This document shows, piece by piece, positions 21,855 to 30,425 of a DNA stretch of 64,000 nucleotides (position 1 is its first letter; every line of letters begins with the position of its first letter). The notes beneath the pieces were generated by a model, which did no database searches, was not told where the DNA came from, and worked only from the letters and a program-made list of their open reading frames with translations. The DNA lies in contig NZ_FOAV01000013.1 in NCBI RefSeq assembly GCF_900109745.1, positions 97,238 to 161,237 on the forward strand, written 5' to 3'. Source of the DNA: Roseateles sp. YR242. GTDB lineage: Bacteria; Pseudomonadota; Gammaproteobacteria; Burkholderiales; Burkholderiaceae_C. The translations under genes and the position numbers were made by a program.

Positions 21855-22976
21855 TCAGCGCTTCTTGACGATGACGCTGCCCACCGAATAACCGGCGCCA
21901 AAGGAGCAGATCACCCCCAGGTCACCCGTGCGCAGGTCGGCACGGTGTTCGTGGAAGGCGATGACGGAGCCGGCCGAGGCGGTGTTGGCGTAGGTGTCCA
22001 GGATCAGCGGCGCGATCTGGGCGCCGGCCTCGCCCCCCACCAGCTTCTTGATCACCAGTTGGTTCATGCCCAGGTTGGCCTGGTGCAGCCAGAACCGGCT
22101 CACATCGGTCGGCAGCACATGCAGCGTGGCCAGGTGGTTCTCGATATGGGCCGCAGCAATGGGCACCACCTCCTTGAACACCTTGCGGCCTTCCTGGCGG
22201 AAGGTCTTGTCACGCGCATCCGGGTCGCTGTCCTCGGCCTTGTTCATGAAGCCGAAGTTGTTGCGGATGTTGTTGGAGAACTGGGTCGCCGAATGGGTGC
22301 CCAGGATTTCCCACTGCTCGGGACCGGTGGCGGTGTCGGCACGTTCCACCACCACGGCGGTGCACACGTCGCCAAAGATGAAGTGGCAGTCGCGGTCTTT
22401 CCACTCCAGGTGGGCGGAGGTGATCTCCGGGTTGACGACCAGCACACACTTCGAGGCCCCGGAGCGGACGGCGTTGTAGGCCTGTTCCAGCGCGAAGGTG
22501 GCCGAGGAGCAGGCCACATTCATGTCGAAGCCATACCCCCCCGCGCCCAGCGCTGCCTGGATCTCCACCGCCATGGCGGGGTAGGCGCGCTGCATGTTGG
22601 CGGCGGCGCAGAACACGGCGTCCACCTCTTCCGGCTTGCGGCCGGCGGCCGCCAGCGCCTTGCGGGCGGCGTCCACGGCGATCTCGGCCATCAGGGAGAG
22701 CTGGTCGTCGCCACGCTCCTCGAAGCGCGGGTACATGCGCGTCGGGTCCAGCACACCGGCCTTTTCGATCACATAGCGCTGCTTGATGCCCGAGGCCTTC
22801 TCGATGAACTCCACGCTGGAGTAGACCAGCGGCTCGCGGCTGCCGGCGGCGATGGCCTCGGCATGCTCGGCATTCTGGAGATCCACGTAGCGGTTGAAGG
22901 CCTCCACCAGTTCGGCGTTGGTGATGACATGGGGCGGCTGGTAAAGGCCGGTACCGCTGATGACGACGGAGTACAT
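21855..22976 (-). CDS. Beta-ketoacyl-ACP synthase III-like protein
   Basis: A 373-residue thiolase-fold condensing enzyme of the FabH type. The triad is complete: Cys156 in MNVACSSATFAL, His298 in RFWLHQANLGMN and Asn331 in DTYANTASAGS. It is longer than housekeeping FabH (about 320), with an insertion of about 30 residues near 30-60. It is not in a fab operon. It may start fatty-acid synthesis or make a specialised acyl product. It converges with mrcA, 13 bases between stops. Confidence 0.87.
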   Translation of the reverse strand: MYSVVISGTGLYQPPHVITNAELVEAFNRYVDLQNAEHAEAIAAGSREPLVYSSVEFIEKASGIKQRYVIEKAGVLDPTRMYPRFEERGDDQLSLMAEIAVDAARKALAAAGRKPEEVDAVFCAAANMQRAYPAMAVEIQAALGAGGYGFDMNVACSSATFALEQAYNAVRSGASKCVLVVNPEITSAHLEWKDRDCHFIFGDVCTAVVVERADTATGPEQWEILGTHSATQFSNNIRNNFGFMNKAEDSDPDARDKTFRQEGRKVFKEVVPIAAAHIENHLATLHVLPTDVSRFWLHQANLGMNQLVIKKLVGGEAGAQIAPLILDTYANTASAGSVIAFHEHRADLRTGDLGVICSFGAGYSVGSVIVKKR

Positions 22977-23043
22977 GTTGGCTGTGCTGATGTCGGCCCG
23001 GAGCGGGCCCAAGATGCCGATTTTAGCGAGCACCGGGCCCCGG

Positions 23044-23055
23044 CCCACTAGTGGG
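23044..23055. repeat. 12-bp perfect palindrome
   Basis: CCCACTAGTGGG, flanked by GG and AC. It lies 15 bases before the larger inverted repeat in the FabH-like/guaC gap. Confidence 0.6.
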
Positions 23056-23070
23056 ACATGCCCAGCCCCA

Positions 23071-23091
23071 CGTTGGTGCAGTGCACCAACG
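23071..23091. promoter_or_regulatory. 21-bp inverted repeat, candidate operator
   Basis: CGTTGGTGCA and TGCACCAACG are perfect 10-base arms around one central G. With no room for a loop it is better suited to dimeric protein binding than to a terminator. It lies about 95 bases upstream of the FabH-like start and 220 bases upstream of guaC. The regulator is unknown. Confidence 0.5.
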
Positions 23092-23312
23092 GCACCCGGC
23101 CCTGGCTGGCAGCCTGGCATTCCGCCCTGTGAGCGCCGTTCTCGGGGTCCGGCCCAGGGCCAAGACCGGGGCTGCGGGCGTGCACCGTCGAGATGCGTAG
23201 AATGGGACACCGGGCCCAAATCTAGGGGCCGGTCTTCTCCGGTCCCAAGTCAAGCGCTCGCAGCTCAGGGTATGCACTGCATCAACGCATCCCGAATTTG
23301 CGACTTTGGACC

Positions 23313-24290
23313 ATGGAAATCTTTGACTACGACAACATCCTGCTGCTTCCCCGCAAGTGCCGCGTGGAAAGCCGCAGCGAATGCGACACCTCGGTAGCGT
23401 TCGGCCCCAGGCGCTTCAAGCTCCCGGCGGTGCCCGCCAACATGAAGACCGTGGTGGACGAATCCATCACCGAATGGCTGGCGGCCAACGGCTACTTCTA
23501 CGTCATGCACCGCTTCGACCTGGACGCCGTCGCCTATGCCCGCCACATGCGTGAGCGTGGCCTGTTCGTCTCGATCAGCGCGGGCGTCAAGCCGGCGGAC
23601 TACGCCCTCATCGACCGCCTGGCCGCCGAAGGCGTGGGCGCGGACTACATCACCATCGACATTGCACACGGCCACGCCGACAGCGTGCAGCGCATGATTG
23701 CCCACATCAAGCAGAAGCTGCCGCAGACCTTTGTCATCGCCGGCAATGTGGGCACGCCGGAGGGCGTGATCGACCTGGAGAACTGGGGCGCGGACGCCAC
23801 CAAGGTGGGCATCGGCCCGGGCAAGGTCTGCATTACCCGGCTCAAGACCGGTTTTGGCACGGGCGGCTGGCAGCTCTCGGCGCTGAAGTGGTGTGCACGG
23901 GTGGCTACCAAGCCCATCATTGCCGACGGCGGTATCCGCCATCACGGCGACATCGCCAAGAGCGTGCGCTTTGGCGCCGCGATGGTGATGGTGGGGTCGT
24001 TGTTCGCCGGCCATGAGGAGTCCCCGGGCCACACGGTGGAAGTGGACGGCAAGCTGTTCAAGGAGTATTACGGCTCCGCCTCCGACTTCAACAAGGGTGA
24101 GTACAAGCACGTCGAGGGCAAGCGCATCCTGGAACCCGTCAAGGGCAAGCTGGCGGACACGCTGCGTGAGATGGAGGAGGACTTGCAAAGCTCCATCTCC
24201 TACGCGGGCGGCACCTCGCTGGGCGACCTGCGCAAGGTGAACTATGTGGTCCTCGGTGGCGAGAACGCCGGGGAACATTTGTTCATGTGA
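23313..24290 (+). CDS. guaC: GMP reductase
   Basis: Converts GMP to IMP with NADPH and so links guanine to adenine nucleotide salvage. The 325-residue TIM-barrel protein belongs to the IMPDH/GMPR superfamily and lacks CBS domains. The catalytic loop [15 protein letters not shown] holds the active Cys. [10 protein letters not shown] and [19 protein letters not shown] match GuaC. ATG 23313 starts [15 protein letters not shown]. Its last 8 bases overlap the end of the convergent histidine kinase gene. Confidence 0.94.
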   Translation: MEIFDYDNILLLPRKCRVESRSECDTSVAFGPRRFKLPAVPANMKTVVDESITEWLAANGYFYVMHRFDLDAVAYARHMRERGLFVSISAGVKPADYALIDRLAAEGVGADYITIDIAHGHADSVQRMIAHIKQKLPQTFVIAGNVGTPEGVIDLENWGADATKVGIGPGKVCITRLKTGFGTGGWQLSALKWCARVATKPIIADGGIRHHGDIAKSVRFGAAMVMVGSLFAGHEESPGHTVEVDGKLFKEYYGSASDFNKGEYKHVEGKRILEPVKGKLADTLREMEEDLQSSISYAGGTSLGDLRKVNYVVLGGENAGEHLFM

Positions 24291-25638
24291 TCTCGTCCCG
24301 CATCGGGCGGAGCACCACCGACGCTTCGAAGCCCGGTGCCGCATTGCGCAGCACCAACCGGCTCCCGTGTGCCTCGGCCACGAGCCGGCACAGGGACAGG
24401 CCCAGGCCCACACCCCCTTCGGCGCGCGTGCGGGCTTCATCCGGCCTGAAGAAGGGCTGCCCCAGTTGCGACAGGGCTTCCGGCGGAACGCCGGGGCCGT
24501 GGTCGCGCACCGTCAGCCTGAGACCTGCAGCGCGGGCGTCGGGCATGCCGCCTGGCACCGCGCCACTTCCCTGACCGTCTGCGCGCAAGGACACCACCAC
24601 CGGCCCCTGCGCGGGCTCGTTGTGCCGCAAGGCGTTGTGCACCAGGTTGCGCAGCAGCAGCTGGATGCGCATGCGGTCGGCCGATACGGGGGGCAGATCC
24701 GGCTGGATGTCCAGCGTCACGCCGGGCTGGGCCAGCGCCCGCACCAGGGTGGCCAGATCGCAGGGGGCCAGTTGCAAGGCCGCATGGCCGCTCCCCAGCC
24801 GTTCGCTTTCCAGCAAGGCGGAGATCAGATCCCGCATCTGGCCCAACTCATCCAGCAGCGATTCCTTCGACGCGCCCTCCTCCACCAGCTCCGCATGCAG
24901 ACGCGCCCGTGTGAGCGGGCTGCGCAGTTCATGGCTGATGGCCAGCAGCAAGGCGCGTTTGCCGTCCAGCATCGCCTGGATGTCGGCAGCCATCTGATTG
25001 AAGCGCATGGCCAGGTCACCGATCTCATCGCGGTGAAACACCGGCACCCGGTGGTCCAGCTCGCCCCGCCCGAACGCCTCCGCCCCCACGGCCAGTGCAC
25101 TGAGCGGCCGCACCATGTGGCGGATGCCGCCATAGGCCAGGCCGGTCAGCAGCAGCAGCAGTGGCACGGCCAGGATCAATCCGAACGCGTGGCTGATGGC
25201 GCCCCACACCACCAGGCTGCTGAGCACGGCCAGCACGATGAAGATGGCAATCAGCCGCGCACCCAGCGAATGCTTGAACTCCGCGTGATGCCGGTGCCAG
25301 CGCTGGTGCCACCGGTGGCGCGCACGCATCTTCCAGCGCCAACTGCGGTAGTGCATGCGCGGGTCCATGGTCCGCGGGTCGAAGCCACCCGCATGCGGCG
25401 GCGCGCCATCCCCATGGGGCCAGTCCTCCCATCGTTCCATGTGCGCCAGCCACTGCAGCTGGCGCAGGCGCCGTTCGCGAAGACGCCTGGAGAAACCACG
25501 CGCCTCGCGCGCCTCGGGCGCATGACCCACCTCACCAGCGTCACCAGCGTCTCCAGGGACCGCGGAATCACCAGCGACACCGCGGCCACCAGGGCCTCCA
25601 CGGCCTTCGCGGCCGCCGTCACGGCGATTCGGCCTCAT
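24283..25638 (-). CDS. Sensor histidine kinase (OmpR-partner type)
   Basis: A 451-residue membrane kinase. The N-terminal 110 residues are Arg/Gly/His-rich and cytoplasmic-like. Two close TM segments follow (about 127-170) with almost no periplasmic loop. A HAMP domain ([18 protein letters not shown]) leads to the H-box [19 protein letters not shown] ([13 protein letters not shown]), G1 ([13 protein letters not shown]) and G2 ([13 protein letters not shown]) boxes are intact. The small periplasmic part suggests intramembrane or cytoplasmic sensing. It begins 10 bases after the response-regulator stop, as last gene of the four-gene operon. Confidence 0.9.
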   Translation of the reverse strand: MRPNRRDGGREGRGGPGGRGVAGDSAVPGDAGDAGEVGHAPEAREARGFSRRLRERRLRQLQWLAHMERWEDWPHGDGAPPHAGGFDPRTMDPRMHYRSWRWKMRARHRWHQRWHRHHAEFKHSLGARLIAIFIVLAVLSSLVVWGAISHAFGLILAVPLLLLLTGLAYGGIRHMVRPLSALAVGAEAFGRGELDHRVPVFHRDEIGDLAMRFNQMAADIQAMLDGKRALLLAISHELRSPLTRARLHAELVEEGASKESLLDELGQMRDLISALLESERLGSGHAALQLAPCDLATLVRALAQPGVTLDIQPDLPPVSADRMRIQLLLRNLVHNALRHNEPAQGPVVVSLRADGQGSGAVPGGMPDARAAGLRLTVRDHGPGVPPEALSQLGQPFFRPDEARTRAEGGVGLGLSLCRLVAEAHGSRLVLRNAAPGFEASVVLRPMRDEIT

Positions 25639-25648
25639 GCTGTCCACC

Positions 25649-26389
25649 TCACGCTGCCCGCTCCGGCAACGCAAAGCAGTAGCCCGCATTTCGCAGCGTC
25701 TTCACCGGCTCCACGGGCTCGAGCTTCTTGCGCAGCCGGCTCACCAGGATGTCCACCGCCCGCGTATAGAGATCCGCTTCCTGACCACGCAGTCGGTTGA
25801 GGATCTCGTCGCGGGTGAATACACGGCCCGGCTCACGGGCCAGCAAGGCCAGCAGCTCGTATTCCGTGCTGGTCAGCTCCACCACCCCTTGCGGGGTGCG
25901 CACCTCGCGGCGGCTGGTGTCGATGTCCAGGCCCTCGAAGCGCATCGTCCCCGCGGCCCCATTCTGCGCAGGCGCAGCGGGTACGGCCGCCAAGGGCGGT
26001 GTCAGCCGGGTGCGCCGCAGGATGGTCTGCAGGCGAGCCGCCAGCTCACGCGGCTCGAAGGGTTTGGCCAGATAGTCGTCCGCCCCCAGCTCCAGGCCGA
26101 CGACCCGGTCGGTGAGGTCCCCCCGGGCCGTGAGCATCAGGATGGGGATGTCCCGCCACCGGTCCTGGCTGGCGCGAATCTGCCGGCAGAAGGCAAAGCC
26201 GTCCATTTCCGGCAGCATGCCGTCCAGGATCAGCGCATCAAAGGGTTCGGCGGCCAGGCGCTGCAAGGCCAGGCTCGGGCGAGTCACCGCGCCCAATTCG
26301 AAATCGAAGCGGGCGAGGTATTGCGCCAGCGGCCCGGCCAGGGCCTCGTCGTCATCAATCAACAGCAGTCGATGCATCTTGGCGTCCAT
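25649..26389 (-). CDS. OmpR/PhoB-type response regulator
   Basis: A 246-residue regulator. The receiver domain (1-120) has the acidic pair IDDDEA, the phospho-acceptor Asp in ALILDGMLPEMDG and Lys in YLAKPFEP. A winged-helix DNA-binding domain follows (about 150-240: LTSTEYELLALLAREPGRVFTR, DILVSRLRKKLEP, LRNAGYCFA). Its start overlaps the end of the ferredoxin gene by 35 bases. It is the cognate partner of the kinase immediately downstream. Confidence 0.93.
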   Translation of the reverse strand: MDAKMHRLLLIDDDEALAGPLAQYLARFDFELGAVTRPSLALQRLAAEPFDALILDGMLPEMDGFAFCRQIRASQDRWRDIPILMLTARGDLTDRVVGLELGADDYLAKPFEPRELAARLQTILRRTRLTPPLAAVPAAPAQNGAAGTMRFEGLDIDTSRREVRTPQGVVELTSTEYELLALLAREPGRVFTRDEILNRLRGQEADLYTRAVDILVSRLRKKLEPVEPVKTLRNAGYCFALPERAA

Positions 26390-26723
26390 TGTGCCCGGCG
26401 CGCACCAGGGTGATGGCCCGTTCGGGGCAAGCGGTCACGCAGTGGCCGCAGGCCCGACAGGCCTGGGCGTTGGGGGTGAAAGCCTGGCGCCAGCCGTGGG
26501 CCATGCCCTTGAGCTTGCCCACCAGGCGCAGCCCGGTGCGGTCCTCGCGGGCCAGCACACCGATCTCGAAGACGCCGTAGGGGCAGACGACCACACAGTC
26601 GCCCTTGCCCTCGCAGCGGTTGCGGTCGATGGCGGGCACCAGGCGGCCGGGGGGCTGGCGGCAGCTGTCGCCAGTGAGCAGTGCGCTGATGCCGGACCCG
26701 TGGCGATCCGTGGTCCCGTTCAT
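26355..26723 (-). CDS. Two-cluster ferredoxin-like protein
   Basis: A 122-residue protein. The second cluster motif CRACGHCVTACPE is a complete 4Fe-4S binding site. The first, CEGKGDCVVVCP, lacks the central Cys (Lys instead), which would favour a 3Fe-4S or altered cluster. Ends are His/Arg-rich. It starts one base after the upstream stop and runs 35 bases into the response-regulator gene. A redox or metal-sensing link to the two-component pair is plausible but inferred. Confidence 0.8.
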   Translation of the reverse strand: MNGTTDRHGSGISALLTGDSCRQPPGRLVPAIDRNRCEGKGDCVVVCPYGVFEIGVLAREDRTGLRLVGKLKGMAHGWRQAFTPNAQACRACGHCVTACPERAITLVRAGHNGRQDASTAVD

Positions 26724-26724
26724 G

Positions 26725-27384
26725 TCAGAACGGGCCGAGGCCGTCAGCGTCGTGGTCACCGCGGTGTTCACCTCGGTCGCCACCCCGGCCACCATCACCG
26801 CGACGGCCCGCCCGGCGACGCATGCGCCGCATCATGAAGCGCAAGGCCTGCTGCTGGTCGAAGTCCAGCGAATCAAAGAAGTCCCCCAGCGCCTGGACCA
26901 GCGAGGGCACGGCGCTGCGCAGGGCGTCGATCTGGGCCTCCAGCAGTTGCTGGGCGGCGTCCCGGGCAAAGGTGTCGCCTTCCACGAGGCGGCCGACGTC
27001 CTGGCCACCGGCCAGGCCACGCAGGGCCCGGCGGCGGGCACGAACCTGGTCCAGCAGTTGGGCCAGTGTGGCCTGCTGGCTCTCGCTCAGGTCCAGGAAG
27101 GCGCTGATGCGGGCCTGCAGGCGCTTGTGGCGGTGGCCGTCGGCACCCAGGCCTGGACCGAAGCCGTGCCCATGACCGTGGTGACCGTGGTGGTGGCCTG
27201 CGCCATGGCGATGTCCATGCCAGTGAGCGAAAGCCGAGAAGGGCCAGACACCGGCAGCGGGGCCGGGAGGCAGCTGGCCGCAGGGGCCAGCGTCAAAGTG
27301 AGGGCCGAAAGGACCGAACCGGCCATCAAAGCCGTGGTGACGATGACGTTCATGGTGGCGGCTCCAGCGACGAAACAGATGCAT
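26725..27384 (-). CDS. His-rich Spy/CpxP-like protein without signal peptide
   Basis: A 219-residue protein. Residues about 1-85 are extremely His/Gly-rich (SRHHERHRHHG and HHHGHHGHGHG), suggesting metal binding. Residues about 90-195 form helices with the LTxxQ-like motif FLDLSESQQATLAQLLDQV and a second half ending DSLDFDQQQALRFMMRRM, like Spy/CpxP metal sensors. Unlike Spy it begins MHLFRRWSRHH with no export signal. An Arg/Gly-rich tail closes it. It is the first gene of the operon with ferredoxin and two-component genes. Confidence 0.75.
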   Translation of the reverse strand: MHLFRRWSRHHERHRHHGFDGRFGPFGPHFDAGPCGQLPPGPAAGVWPFSAFAHWHGHRHGAGHHHGHHGHGHGFGPGLGADGHRHKRLQARISAFLDLSESQQATLAQLLDQVRARRRALRGLAGGQDVGRLVEGDTFARDAAQQLLEAQIDALRSAVPSLVQALGDFFDSLDFDQQQALRFMMRRMRRRAGRRGDGGRGGDRGEHRGDHDADGLGPF

Positions 27385-27543
27385 GTTGAGATTCCTTGGT
27401 AAAGCCCGGGTGTCCGGGCGGTGAAAACATGTCTGCATCATTCCCGCTGACGCCGCCGGGGGCATCTCAGCGCCGTATCGCTGTTTTTCGTTTTGTTTCG
27501 CCGCCGGGGGCGCGCGGCCCAGCCCTCCTCATGGCCGCGCTGG

Positions 27544-27627
27544 ATGAACGCTGCCGTATGAACGCTGCCGTATGAGCGCTGCCGTATGGGCGCTGCCGTA
27601 TGGGCGCTGCTACAGGAGCGCTGCTAC
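27544..27627. repeat. 14-bp tandem repeat, six units
   Basis: Units run ATGAACGCTGCCGT twice, ATGAGCGCTGCCGT, ATGGGCGCTGCCGT, ATGGGCGCTGCTAC and AGGAGCGCTGCTAC, with degenerate copies to about 27665. It fills the gap between the His-rich operon promoter side and the end of the QuiC-like gene. No hairpin or gene explains it. Confidence 0.85.
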
Positions 27628-27672
27628 ACGCAGATGTATGGGCGTCGCTGTATGAGCCGGTTTATGGGCGCC

Positions 27673-28569
27673 TCATGACCGCTTCAACCGCATCTGTCCT
27701 GGTAGAGGAACCGCGCGCCGGAGGATGGTTTCGCCCAGCCAGAGAGCCGAGCGGTAGGCACGCTGGGCCACCAGGGGTGGCGGCATCTGCTGGTAGTCGT
27801 CATTGAAAACCTCGAAGCTGTAGTCGCCCCGATAGCCCAGCCGCGACAGGCGCAGCACCAGGTCCGCCAACTGCGCACTGTGGGCGCCTTCCCCGGGGAA
27901 CACCCGGAAATGGCGCGCCGTCTCGATGCGCTCCTCCACGGAACGGATCTCCCGCCACATGAAGTCGGCCAGCTGCACCAGGAAGATCTTCTCGGGGTCC
28001 ACGGCTTCCAGCCCGTCCAACGAGGTCCGGGTGGCCAGGGTGTGGAACGAGTCCAGGCCCAGGCCGAGGTTGGGCATGTCCGCCCGGGCCACCACCTCCC
28101 AGGCGGTGGGGAACTCGTTGATCGTGCGCCCCCACGAGAGCGCCTCGAAGGCAATGCGGATGCCGCTGGGCACCGCCAGCACGGCCAGCCGGCGCAGGTC
28201 TCGGGCAATGTCGTCCAGATGGGCCGTGGCGTGCGCGGACGTGGAGGAACACACCAGCAGCAGCCGGCTGCCCACGGACGCACACATCGCCAGCATGCCT
28301 TTGGCCACGTCCCACTTGTAGTCCCGCAGTTCGCCGCCCAGGCCTTCGAAATCCCGCAGCACCTGGAACCCCGTCACCCGCAGGCCGCTGGCCTTCACGG
28401 CCGCCACGGCCGCCTCCACCCCGTCCGGGTGGTGCACCAGGTCGCGGGCCGACAGCATGATCTGCGTGAAACCCGCCTGGCGCACCGCCTGGAGCTTGGT
28501 CTCCAGCGGCCCGGCAAGGGTGATGGTGTCCATGCCGAAGTCATCGGTGTTGCCGGTAAAACGGCTCAT
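27673..28569 (-). CDS. 3-dehydroshikimate dehydratase, QuiC/AsbF-type TIM barrel
   Basis: A 298-residue sugar-phosphate isomerase-like TIM barrel. The four metal ligands of bacterial 3-dehydroshikimate dehydratases are visible: Glu142 (AFEALSWGR), Asp173 with His176 (LDSFHTLA), Gln199 (FLVQLADF) and Glu253 (SFEVFNDD). FPGEGAHSAQL is also QuiC-like. It would convert 3-dehydroshikimate to protocatechuate. In Pseudomonas the barrel is fused to an HPPD-like domain; here it stands alone and overlaps the HPPD-like gene by 4 bases (ATGA). Confidence 0.82.
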   Translation of the reverse strand: MSRFTGNTDDFGMDTITLAGPLETKLQAVRQAGFTQIMLSARDLVHHPDGVEAAVAAVKASGLRVTGFQVLRDFEGLGGELRDYKWDVAKGMLAMCASVGSRLLLVCSSTSAHATAHLDDIARDLRRLAVLAVPSGIRIAFEALSWGRTINEFPTAWEVVARADMPNLGLGLDSFHTLATRTSLDGLEAVDPEKIFLVQLADFMWREIRSVEERIETARHFRVFPGEGAHSAQLADLVLRLSRLGYRGDYSFEVFNDDYQQMPPPLVAQRAYRSALWLGETILRRAVPLPGQMRLKRS

Positions 28570-29570
28570 GGCGACGCCCTCCCCGCCGATGGGACGGCGG
28601 CGCCGGGGGCCTGGTCGCCCGACGCCAGCGTGCCCGGCGGGATTGTGCTCGGCGGGATTGTGTTCGGCGGGACTGCCCCCGGTGGGGTAGAGGCCGAGGA
28701 CGGCACCAGCTCGAACGACACGGACCCCAGCTCGGTATGGGTCAGCGCGCCTCGGGGCCCGACGGCAGCGGCGTCCGCATCGAAGAAACGCACACCACGC
28801 GCCGTGAGCGCCTGCACGGCCGCCATTACATCGGGCGTGCCGAGCCCCAGCCGTGCGTAGTACTCGTCCAGCCCGAACTCGGGCTCTTCCACCCAGGGCT
28901 CGATCAACTGCAGATGAAAGCTGCCACACGGGCTGCGCAAGACCCGGCCCCGCGGCAGGATGCCAAAGCGCTGCTCATCCGGCAGGTCGGTGAAACCAAA
29001 CAGCTCGGCATAGAACTCGGTCCAGTCATTGGTGCGGTTCTCGGCGATGTATTGCACAGCGCCGAAGAGATGCAACCCGGCCAGCGCAGGCGGGTGACGT
29101 TCCACGCCGGGAATCGGGATGAAGTCCACGTCATAGATCGAGAATTCGCGATAGCGGTCCACGAAGTAGATGCGGCTGCTGCCCACCCCATGGATGGCGG
29201 GGATGTTGAGCTCCATCACCTCCACCTGGGTCGGCACCGCCCAGGCGCCGCGCTCGATGGCCTGGCGATAGGCACTGGCCGCATCCCGCACCCGGAACGC
29301 CAGGGCCGCAATGCTGGGGGACGCCGGGTGCGCGGCATCCCCGCCCGAGGCTTCCGCCCCGTGGGCATTGACGATGACGTTCATCCCGCCCTGCCGGTAC
29401 AGCAGCACCTCCCGGGAGCGGTGGCGAGCGATCAGTTGAAAGCCCATTGCCTCCAGATGCCGCCCCAAGGCCTGCGGCCGCGCCGTGGTGTACTCGATGA
29501 ACTCCACGCCTTCCATGCCCAGCGGGTTCAGGCCCGCCTGCAGGCCTTCGCGTTCCAGATTCAGTTCCAT
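28566..29570 (-). CDS. 4-hydroxyphenylpyruvate dioxygenase-like (VOC) protein
   Basis: A 334-residue VOC/HPPD-like protein (MEGVEFIEYTTARP, RYREFSIYDVDFIPIPGVE, WTEFYAELFGF, SVSFELVPS). By alignment to HPPD by eye, both His iron ligands appear lost (LFGAVQYIAEN and YARLGLGTPDV where His is expected), while the Glu (FEL) remains. Dioxygenase activity is therefore doubtful. It corresponds to the C-terminal half of fused QuiC. The last 45 residues are a Pro-rich tail with four pentapeptides. ATG 29570 has GGAG upstream. Confidence 0.78.
   Translation of the reverse strand: MELNLEREGLQAGLNPLGMEGVEFIEYTTARPQALGRHLEAMGFQLIARHRSREVLLYRQGGMNVIVNAHGAEASGGDAAHPASPSIAALAFRVRDAASAYRQAIERGAWAVPTQVEVMELNIPAIHGVGSSRIYFVDRYREFSIYDVDFIPIPGVERHPPALAGLHLFGAVQYIAENRTNDWTEFYAELFGFTDLPDEQRFGILPRGRVLRSPCGSFHLQLIEPWVEEPEFGLDEYYARLGLGTPDVMAAVQALTARGVRFFDADAAAVGPRGALTHTELGSVSFELVPSSASTPPGAVPPNTIPPSTIPPGTLASGDQAPGAAVPSAGRASP
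28630..28689. repeat. 15-bp coding tandem repeat, four units
   Basis: Four 15-base units (GTGCCCGGCGGGATT and variants) encode PPGAV, PPNTI, PPSTI and PPGTL at the C-terminus of the HPPD-like protein. This suggests the tail grew by local duplication. Confidence 0.85.
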
Positions 29571-29615
29571 GGTCGGTCTCCAGGTCACGATCCCGTCGCC
29601 AATCGGATGCCAATC

Positions 29616-29659
29616 AGCTGCTCATGAGCTGCTCATTAGCTGCTGATCACCTGCTGATC
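29616..29659. repeat. 11-bp tandem repeat, four units
   Basis: AGCTGCTCATG, AGCTGCTCATT, AGCTGCTGATC and ACCTGCTGATC lie in the 109-base gap between the LivF stop and the HPPD-like start. Confidence 0.8.
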
Positions 29660-29679
29660 ACCCCCTACGCCGGAGGCGG

Positions 29680-30423
29680 TCAGGCCACCTGCTGCGCCAA
29701 CGCCTGCGCGCCCCCGAGGAACAGGCGCTCGATATCCGGGTCGGCCAGCAGTTCTTCTGCACGCCGGTGCAACACCAGCCGCCCGGACTCCAGCGCCATG
29801 GCCTCGTCCGCCATCTTCAGCGCGCTCTTCACGTTCTGCTCCACCATCAGCACCGTGGTGCCCTGCTCTGCCAACTGGCGCAGCAGCGTGAACACATCGG
29901 CCACCACCAGGGGCGACAGGCCGATGGACGGCTCGTCAATCAACAACACCCGCGGCCGCAGCAGCAGCGCACGCGCAATCTCCAGCTGCTTCTGCTCCCC
30001 GCCGGACAAGGCGCTGGCCTGGCTGCCCAGCCGCTCCTTGACGCGGGGAAAGCGGTCCAGCACTTCAGGAATCCGGGCCCGGGTGGTCTTCATGCCCAGG
30101 GTAATGCCACCCAGCTCCAGGTTCTGCCAGACCGTCAGCTGGCCGAACAGATTGCGCCCCTGCGGCACAAAGGCCACCCCATGCTGCACCAGCAGCGCCT
30201 TCGCGCCGACCCCGGTGATGTCGGTACCAAAGAGCCGCACTCGCCCCTGCCGGATCCGCAGCATGCCGAACAGCGTCTTGAGCACGGTGGACTTGCCCGC
30301 CCCGTTGGGGCCCAGCAGCAAGGTGATCTTGCCGCGCGCGGCCTGCAGGCTGAGCCGGTTGAGGATCATGAAATCGCCGTAGCCGGCCACGACATCCTCG
30401 AATTCGATGGCAACGTCCTGCAT
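29680..30423 (-). CDS. Branched-chain-type ABC transporter ATPase LivF, hydroaromatic locus
   Basis: A 247-residue ATPase. Walker A GPNGAGKST, signature ALSGGEQKQLEIARAL, Walker B RVLLIDEPS and the switch His region replaced by the LivF-type MVEQNV are seen. It pairs with the LivG-like ATPase upstream (2 bases between stop and start). The locus, not the sequence, suggests a quinate/shikimate-type substrate rather than amino acids. Confidence 0.92.
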   Translation of the reverse strand: MQDVAIEFEDVVAGYGDFMILNRLSLQAARGKITLLLGPNGAGKSTVLKTLFGMLRIRQGRVRLFGTDITGVGAKALLVQHGVAFVPQGRNLFGQLTVWQNLELGGITLGMKTTRARIPEVLDRFPRVKERLGSQASALSGGEQKQLEIARALLLRPRVLLIDEPSIGLSPLVVADVFTLLRQLAEQGTTVLMVEQNVKSALKMADEAMALESGRLVLHRRAEELLADPDIERLFLGGAQALAQQVA

Positions 30424-30425
30424 GC

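Larger units (their letters stand above)
22977..23312. other. Gene-free gap with two palindromes
   Basis: This 336-base divergent gap lies between the FabH-like gene and guaC. It holds a 12-base palindrome (23044-23055) and a 21-base inverted repeat (23071-23091), listed separately. A TAGAAT hexamer near 23198 could be a guaC -10 box, but its -35 partner is poor. No gene is seen. Confidence 0.6.

Noticed and set aside
23071..23091. NtrC-type site
   Set aside because: NtrC sites have TGCACC outside and GGTGCA inside the dyad; here the arms are in the opposite order.
27087..27353. Minus-strand frame starting MNVIVTTALMAGSVLSALTL, like a signal peptide for the Spy-like gene
   Set aside because: It is in a different frame from the clear LTxxQ helices and would need a frameshift. 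The His-rich frame is continuous, so the signal-like stretch is probably a shadow. Resequencing would settle it.
27600..27806. Plus-strand open frame starting in the 14-bp repeat
   Set aside because: Its start lies inside a tandem repeat and the rest is antisense to the QuiC-like gene.
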